A program made the position numbers and the translations under genes. DNA of 11,583 nucleotides from Mageeibacillus sp. UBA5770 (lineage in GTDB: Bacteria > Bacillota_A > Clostridia > Saccharofermentanales > Saccharofermentanaceae), in assembly GCA_002418705.1 (NCBI GenBank), contig DIEQ01000077.1, forward strand, positions 1-11,583, written 5' to 3'. Under the pieces are notes generated by a model, which had not been told where the DNA came from, made no database searches, and saw nothing but the letters and a program-made list of their open reading frames with translations. Below, in pieces: positions 6,419 to 11,583 of the stretch. The stretch's first letter is position 1, and the number at the start of each line of letters is the position of its first letter.

Positions 6419-7126
6419 ATGCTTGTTGTGTCGAATTTGACTAAAAAATACAGTTCTACGCTTGCCAATGACGATTTGAGTTTCTCTCTGCGCGCGGGTG
6501 AAATCGGCGTTCTTCTCGGACCGAACGGAGCGGGTAAATCGACTGCGATCAAATGCATCATGGGACTGCTCCGGTTCTCGGGTACGATTGAGATCGACGG
6601 GAATCCCAACAAGAGCGAGGCAGCCAAAAAGATCATGGGCTATGTTCCTGAGATGCCTGCGCTGTATGACCTGCTGACTGTCGAAGAACATGCCGAGTTT
6701 ATTATTCGTGCCTACAAGCTCGATAAAAGTGCCAATGCATATGCAGATGAACTGATAGAGAGACTTGAACTTTCTGATAAGCGCAAAAAGTTGGGAAAAG
6801 AACTCTCAAAAGGTATGCAGCAGAAGGTCAGCATCATGTGCGCCCTGCTGCCTCGGCCGGGTATGCTGCTTCTCGACGAACCGCTGGTCGGTCTTGACCC
6901 CCATGCGATCAAGGAGCTTAAGGCCATGCTCATGGAGCTGCGCAGCCGGGGAACGGCGATCTTTGTGTCGACACATATGATCGACAGTGTGGAAGGCTTA
7001 TGGGACAAGGTTTTTATTATGGTTAACGGCCGCATTGCAGCAACCCGTGATCATAACCTTGAGACAATGGACAGCAATGAAAGCCTCGAAGACCTGTTCT
7101 TTTCTATTACGGAGGGACAGAAATGA
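6419..7126 (+). CDS. ABC transporter ATP-binding protein
   Basis: A 235-residue nucleotide-binding subunit that powers the membrane protein encoded immediately downstream. The motifs are complete. Walker A is GPNGAGKST (34-42). A Q-loop region with Glu in place of Gln (GYVPEMPALYDLLTVEE, 74-90) is a variant often seen in ABC-2-like exporters. The signature is LSKGMQQ (129-135), Walker B LLLDEP (150-155), the D-loop GLD (158-160) and the H-loop His186. The length is normal for an ABC-2-type ATPase. The start at 6419 is chosen on ribosome binding site spacing; 6416 is possible, and a longer form from 6368 is unlikely. The stop overlaps the permease start by 4 bp (ATGA), indicating a coupled two-gene operon. 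The substrate cannot be read from sequence. Confidence 0.95.
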   Translation: MLVVSNLTKKYSSTLANDDLSFSLRAGEIGVLLGPNGAGKSTAIKCIMGLLRFSGTIEIDGNPNKSEAAKKIMGYVPEMPALYDLLTVEEHAEFIIRAYKLDKSANAYADELIERLELSDKRKKLGKELSKGMQQKVSIMCALLPRPGMLLLDEPLVGLDPHAIKELKAMLMELRSRGTAIFVSTHMIDSVEGLWDKVFIMVNGRIAATRDHNLETMDSNESLEDLFFSITEGQK

Positions 7127-8718
7127 GAGCTCTGTCCTACCTGTTCTTTACAAGCATTAAAAATGCCGTCAGGCAGATCCTGAAAAAGCCTGCCATGATT
7201 ATCCTGTACTTATTTCTTATCGGAATGATGCTTTTTGCAATGATTCCAAGTCAGAGATCCGTCACATCATCTTTTGACATGACACCTGTCCTTCGGGCGA
7301 TTGCTTTCTGTCTTTTTGGTTTCATTTCTTATACGAGTATTTCGAAGGGCTTAAAACAGGGGTCGACCTTTTTTTCGATGCCTGATGTCAACTTTCTTTT
7401 TACCTCGCCGATTCGGCCACAGTCTGTTCTTTTGTATGGTGTCGTGCGGCAGATGGGCATGAGCGCGATGGCCACGCTTTTTATGTGTTTTCAGGTCCCC
7501 AATATGCGAAGTCTCCTTCATTTGGATGGGAATGGGATTTTTGCCGTGATAAGCGGCTGGTTTGTCATGCTGGTATGTGCACAGGTTGTGTCTCTGTGCA
7601 CATATTCCCTGACGGCACCCCACCCCACACGCCGCCGGATCGGCAACTATCTGATGTATGGCCTGATTGTCCTGGTAACGGCAGGTCTTGCTGTATATCT
7701 GTTGACCCGGGGCGGCGATATGGGGGCTGTGCTGGAATACTTTGACCTTCCCGTAATCGACTTTGTTCCGCTCGCAGGCTGGATCAATGCTTATGTAATG
7801 GGTATGATCACCGGGGAAACAGATACAGCTCTTCTGTTCCTGCTGCTGGCACTGTTTTTTCCGGCGCTTGGCATTGCACTCGTCCGGCGCACGGACTCCG
7901 ATTATTATGAGGATGTATTACAGGCGACTGAGCAGATATACGTGACAAAGCAAGCCATGAAAGACGGCAAGCTCGGCGCGAAGAACATGAATCAGAATAT
8001 TCGCGCAGGGAAGAGCGGAATTGCCGGTAAAGGCCGCGGAGCCAGTGTGTTTTTCTATCGGCATCTGACGGAGCAGCGGCGTACCGGAATGACCATTCTG
8101 GATAAAGGCTCGTTTGTAATCATCGCGATAGCGGTAATCGGCGGCATTATCCTTAAAAATCTCACGGAAAAGGGCGACATCGAGCCCTTCTTTTCGGGAC
8201 TGGCAGCCCTTGGTGTTCTGTCATATATCCTGTATTTCCTTACTGTATCAGGGAAGTTCACACAGGAACTGACACGCCCGTTTATATATCTGGTTCCGGC
8301 ACCGGATCTCTTGAAGCTGTTCTACTCGAATCTGGCCGCGGTGCTGAAGGCACTAATTGAAGGACTTGTCTCTTTTTCGGTCATAGCGGTATTGGCCGGA
8401 CTTCCCTGGTGGTATGTACCGCTGGCGGCATGTACTTACGCATCTTTGTCGCAGTTATATATAAGCATGTCGATCTTAACACAGCGAATTCTTGGAGGAT
8501 CGAACTCGAAGATACTAAGCACGATTATTTATCTTGTAAGTGCAAGCATACTCCTCGTCCCCGGCGCAGTGCTCTTTGGCGTTTTGCAGGCGATCTTTTA
8601 TTCAAGCGGCCGGGAATTCCTGTTTATATCGTATCTGGCAGCTATTACATACAATATTTTCATTTCTACCCTGGTACTTCTTCTTGGCAAAGGAATACTG
8701 AGGGATGCAGAGATGTAA
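7123..8718 (+). CDS. Putative ABC exporter membrane subunit (ABC_export family)
   Basis: A 531-residue integral membrane protein, partner of the ATPase encoded just before it. It matches my recollection of the Bacillota 'putative ABC exporter' family (Pfam ABC_export). Characteristic segments are DVNFLFTSPIRPQSVLLYG (88-106) and RPFIYLVPAPDLLKLF (385-400). Hydrophobic stretches lie at about 24-42, 56-74, 113-123, 138-162, 176-194, 235-254, 331-345, 356-375, 412-426, 465-490 and 503-521. A charged, probably cytoplasmic region at about 255-325 contains several Lys, Gly and Arg residues. It is a full-length member by eye. The substrate is unknown; related systems have been suggested to export peptides or lipids, but nothing here decides this. 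It ends 11 bp from the stop of the convergent gene, with no obvious terminator between them. Confidence 0.88.
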   Translation: MRALSYLFFTSIKNAVRQILKKPAMIILYLFLIGMMLFAMIPSQRSVTSSFDMTPVLRAIAFCLFGFISYTSISKGLKQGSTFFSMPDVNFLFTSPIRPQSVLLYGVVRQMGMSAMATLFMCFQVPNMRSLLHLDGNGIFAVISGWFVMLVCAQVVSLCTYSLTAPHPTRRRIGNYLMYGLIVLVTAGLAVYLLTRGGDMGAVLEYFDLPVIDFVPLAGWINAYVMGMITGETDTALLFLLLALFFPALGIALVRRTDSDYYEDVLQATEQIYVTKQAMKDGKLGAKNMNQNIRAGKSGIAGKGRGASVFFYRHLTEQRRTGMTILDKGSFVIIAIAVIGGIILKNLTEKGDIEPFFSGLAALGVLSYILYFLTVSGKFTQELTRPFIYLVPAPDLLKLFYSNLAAVLKALIEGLVSFSVIAVLAGLPWWYVPLAACTYASLSQLYISMSILTQRILGGSNSKILSTIIYLVSASILLVPGAVLFGVLQAIFYSSGREFLFISYLAAITYNIFISTLVLLLGKGILRDAEM

Positions 8719-8729
8719 TCGGCAGGCTT

Positions 8730-11393
8730 TTACATCATATCCATTTTCAGTGTGTCGACTATGTTTGTCTTGTTAACGCGCGAGACGGAATAAAGCATCG
8801 TTGAAAAGACCAGAAGAAATACCAGTAGAATAGCTACTATATAACTGTGCCATGGCAGTGTAAACTCAAACGAATACACAAACATCTGGCTTCTGTACAG
8901 GTAATACGAAATCAGTATGCTGATCGGAAGCCCCAGCAGCAACGCCTTACATCCATAAAAGATACTTTCGAACCTGATCATCCTGGTAAATGATGCCGGT
9001 GTCATGCCGACGGAGCGCAGCATGGCGAACTCTTTCTGGCGAAGCGCCACATTCGTCGTGATCGTATTGAAAATATTCGCTATGCAGATCATGCTGATCA
9101 GGGTAATGAAGCCATACACGAAAACACCCAGTATAAAGGTTGTTTTCTGGTCCTGTTCCCTCATGCTCGAAATATTAAAAAGGCTGGTCTGGCTGCCGGG
9201 AACCGTCTTGAGGATTTCTTTGATGCCGTCCTCAAGGGCGCGGCTGTCCCTGGCTACGATATAGGCAGGGGGATAATCGGCATCGGAGTCAGGAAGGGGT
9301 ATTCCTGCCTTTAGCATGACTGCCTCATATAAAGATTCGGGCATGATAAGATTGACCCCGGAAAATCCGCCGGTTGTCATGCCTGCCGGAAGTTCAGAAG
9401 CGATCTTTTTGACAACAAAGTCCATTGTGACGATATAAGAAGAGTCGTCAGTTTCCTGTGCGGAGGCATAGGTGTCTCCGGTGTAATAGCCGGCGGTGAG
9501 GGTACTTCCCTCTGCTATATCAAGAACATCGCCGATCAGCTTTTTTTCGTTTGTGTAATCGTATTCCATCGCGTGGTTAATCAGGATGCCGGACGGCCGT
9601 TCCGGGTCAGTATAATCATTGGGGTCTGCACCGACAGATGCTGCATAGGCTTCAAAACCTGCGTCATCATATGCACATAGATTGACTGTGATGCTGCTGC
9701 TTTCATAAGGCAGTGACTTGGCTATCTGTGTGCGAATGTCTCTGTCGGACCTAAGATACAGGAATTGCTGCCGGAGTGTCGCAATCATTTCGGTGTCCGG
9801 CAGTTTAGCTATCTGGTCGAAGATATTCATCCGCTCGGCTTGTGAAATCCTGTCGATCTGCAGATAGATATCATAGTTGATCTGATTCGAACTGCTCTCC
9901 GTGTATATTTTCCCGAACTGAACATAGGAAGATACGGTCAGAAAAAGCACAAGGCTGATAACCAGCGATACAATCGTTGCCCGGTATTTTCTTCGGTTTC
10001 TGCGGAAGTTTTTAATCGCAAGCTCGGCTTCAAATCCGAAAAGCTTCCTGAAAAGCGGGCGCGTGCGGATGCTTCGCGGAGTCAGACGGATTTCTTTTGA
10101 CTGGCGGATCGCATCAATCGGCATGATGTGTGAAGCCCTGACGGCCGGAACCAGAACGGATACATATAAGGTGGCACAAGCCAGCAGGGCGGTAATCCCG
10201 ATGCTCCATCCAGACACAACCGTATGAAGCTGCGCTGTATCCGCGCCGGTCACACTGGCAAATATCGGCTTAATCAGCATGAAAGTGCACGATATTCCCA
10301 GAATTCCGAACAGGATCCCCAATGGAATTCCCATCAGCCCGACAAGAAGTCCTTCGAAAAGGACGTGGATGCGTTTTTGCTTTCTTGTCGCACCGGCGCT
10401 TGCAAGAAGGCCCAGGTGACGGGTCCGCTCAGATACGGATATTGAAAAAGCGTTGTAAATCAGGGACACGGATGCCGCAATAATGATTGCGACTATAACA
10501 GCGACAAGAATGAACATCAGATCCTGCCTGCTTCCCGCTTCCTGAACACCGCAGTACCGCAGATACCCATTGTTAAAAGTGATGTTCTCTGCAGGATAAC
10601 CTAATTCTGCAGCCTGGCTTCTGATCATGCTGTAATAGTTGAACGGAACTTTCTCATTCCAGATATACAGGTCTGCTTTCTCTCCGGAAGACGCGGTCTT
10701 CCCGGGGAAACCGGTGAAGCAGTAGTAATTGGCTGTCCATGCATTGTCAAATATGGAAGGGGAGATGAAGCCCACGATCGTATAAGTCTTTGTTTCTTTC
10801 ACCGAAAGGGATTCGGAACCAAGATTCACGGATTGGCCTGATTCATCGTCATAGGAATAGAATTCATCCGTGTATGAGGAGTCCGGCGCTGCATGTGTTC
10901 CGTCGGGATACACGCGGTCCCCGGTATCAAGGGAGATTGTGTCTCCGACTGCATACATGACACCTGCATCTTGTGCAATCTCATCTGACAATACAATTTC
11001 ACCGTCGTTTTCGGGAAGTCGGCCGGTCGTCGGGGTGACGAAAAAGTGTGAAAAGGCAGCATCGTCATACTGTGTGATATACAGGTATGGCTTTGACGTG
11101 TTTTTTGATCCTTCTAGTTCGGCAAACCCTACAGCCCGCTGCATCATGACATCATTACCTTCGGACGCCTCTGACCAGACGGCTGCATCGGATACAGGCA
11201 CATCAGCAAAAGAAGCTGTCCATCTGCCGTAATCCGATAACTGATTGCGCTGAAGAAGATCCAGAAAAGAAGCGGTAAATGTCGTCACGCCGGACAGCAT
11301 CGCCGCTGAAATGATTACGCCGATAACCGTGACGATCGTCCACTTCTTGTGCACCTTCATCGTTGAAACTGTGAAAGATTGAAGCACATTCAT
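8730..11393 (-). CDS. FtsX/MacB-type ABC transporter permease
   Basis: An 887-residue permease with two FtsX-type membrane blocks and two large extracytoplasmic regions. TM1 lies at about 19-41 and the first outer domain at about 42-290. A three-helix FtsX block follows (about 291-316, 345-376, 394-419), with the cytoplasmic loop SERTRHLGLLASAGATRKQ (321-339). A fifth helix (about 471-492) precedes a second outer domain (about 493-750). The C-terminal block (about 751-774, 811-833, 851-871) has the matching loop ALRQKEFAMLRSVGMTP (783-799). These paired E(R/F)xxxLxxxGxT loops are the ATPase-coupling signature of the family. The protein is somewhat longer than many two-block FtsX permeases because both outer domains are large. 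The start overlaps the ATPase stop by 4 bp. A weak purine-rich ribosome binding site (GAGG, about 10 bases upstream) lies inside the ATPase gene. Peptide or antimicrobial export or sensing is plausible for the family but not shown. Confidence 0.9.
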   Translation of the reverse strand: MNVLQSFTVSTMKVHKKWTIVTVIGVIISAAMLSGVTTFTASFLDLLQRNQLSDYGRWTASFADVPVSDAAVWSEASEGNDVMMQRAVGFAELEGSKNTSKPYLYITQYDDAAFSHFFVTPTTGRLPENDGEIVLSDEIAQDAGVMYAVGDTISLDTGDRVYPDGTHAAPDSSYTDEFYSYDDESGQSVNLGSESLSVKETKTYTIVGFISPSIFDNAWTANYYCFTGFPGKTASSGEKADLYIWNEKVPFNYYSMIRSQAAELGYPAENITFNNGYLRYCGVQEAGSRQDLMFILVAVIVAIIIAASVSLIYNAFSISVSERTRHLGLLASAGATRKQKRIHVLFEGLLVGLMGIPLGILFGILGISCTFMLIKPIFASVTGADTAQLHTVVSGWSIGITALLACATLYVSVLVPAVRASHIMPIDAIRQSKEIRLTPRSIRTRPLFRKLFGFEAELAIKNFRRNRRKYRATIVSLVISLVLFLTVSSYVQFGKIYTESSSNQINYDIYLQIDRISQAERMNIFDQIAKLPDTEMIATLRQQFLYLRSDRDIRTQIAKSLPYESSSITVNLCAYDDAGFEAYAASVGADPNDYTDPERPSGILINHAMEYDYTNEKKLIGDVLDIAEGSTLTAGYYTGDTYASAQETDDSSYIVTMDFVVKKIASELPAGMTTGGFSGVNLIMPESLYEAVMLKAGIPLPDSDADYPPAYIVARDSRALEDGIKEILKTVPGSQTSLFNISSMREQDQKTTFILGVFVYGFITLISMICIANIFNTITTNVALRQKEFAMLRSVGMTPASFTRMIRFESIFYGCKALLLGLPISILISYYLYRSQMFVYSFEFTLPWHSYIVAILLVFLLVFSTMLYSVSRVNKTNIVDTLKMDMM

Positions 11394-11583
11394 CTGCGGA
11401 TTACCTCATCCTTGAAAATTCGTCCGTCCGCGATGGTCATTATCCTGTCTGCCTGCAGGGCAATGTTCTGGTCGTGTGTAATCAGGATCAGTGTCTGGTT
11501 ATAGCGTTTATTTGAATACCTGAGAAGTTCCATTACATCCGCGCTGTTTTTGCTGTCGAGATTGCCTGTCGGCTCATCAGCCA
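11390..11583 (-). CDS. ABC transporter ATP-binding protein, partial (C-terminal end only)
   Basis: The last 63 residues of an ABC ATPase whose N-terminus lies beyond the right edge. Read on the minus strand it begins ADEPTGNLDS (the end of Walker B plus the D-loop), continues through MELLRYSNKRYNQTLILITHD (positions about 17-37, with the H-loop His) and ends DRIMTIADGRIFKDEVIRR followed by TGA. The EPTGNLDS and ITHD wording is typical of MacB/LolD/BceA-type ATPases that pair with FtsX permeases, matching the gene that follows. The stop codon overlaps the permease ATG by 4 bp. Confidence 0.92.
   Translation of the reverse strand, partial: ADEPTGNLDSKNSADVMELLRYSNKRYNQTLILITHDQNIALQADRIMTIADGRIFKDEVIRR

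Noticed and set aside
1..11583. A defence system, CRISPR array or mobile element
   Set aside because: No nuclease, transposase, integrase, repeat-spacer pattern or terminal inverted repeats were seen; the tandem repeats here are coding domain repeats.

Overview
The window looks like a chromosomal segment of a low-to-mid GC Gram-positive bacterium (Bacillota; a gut- or oral-type Clostridia or Erysipelotrichia relative is my guess). The reasons are a cell-wall-style surface protein made of Cna_B and SpaA-like domains, a putative ABC exporter family typical of Bacillota, strong AGGAGG-type ribosome binding sites, and a membrane iron-sulfur protein fused to an FMN-binding domain, a layout common in anaerobic Bacillota. 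No rRNA, tRNA, CRISPR array, insertion sequence or phage gene was seen. Genus cannot be assigned from the sequence alone.

Layout, left to right. (1) 1-2375 (+): the C-terminal 790 residues of a repetitive surface protein. It has six Cna_B domains on an exact 285-bp period (the first cut by the window edge), then two SpaA-like domains on a 291-bp period, then a degenerate sorting-signal region (VVKTGE, a hydrophobic segment and a basic tail). A strong intrinsic terminator follows at 2460-2496. (2) 2592-4684 (+): two different SPFH/band-7 membrane proteins in one operon, overlapping by 4 bp and closed by a perfect 15-bp hairpin terminator at 4717-4758. (3) 4852-6276 (+): a five-helix polyferredoxin (NapH/NosR-like) with two 4Fe-4S motifs, joined by an Ala/Thr-rich linker to an FMN-binding domain, probably a transmembrane electron conduit. 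(4) 6419-8718 (+): a two-gene ABC exporter, ATPase then permease, overlapping by 4 bp. (5) 8730-11583 (-): an FtsX/MacB-type ABC permease preceded by the 3' end of its ATPase gene, again with a 4-bp overlap. This operon converges on the previous one with only 11 bp between stop codons.

Most genes act at or outside the membrane: a surface adhesin or scaffold, membrane-organising SPFH proteins, a transmembrane redox protein and two unrelated ABC transporters. Apart from the operons there is no strong evidence that the modules work as one system, and I do not see a clearly novel system. The points most worth a second look are the mosaic DNA pattern in the Cna_B array, the non-canonical sorting signal, the altered flavinylation motif (His in place of the usual small residue) in the redox fusion, and the unusual SPFH pair.
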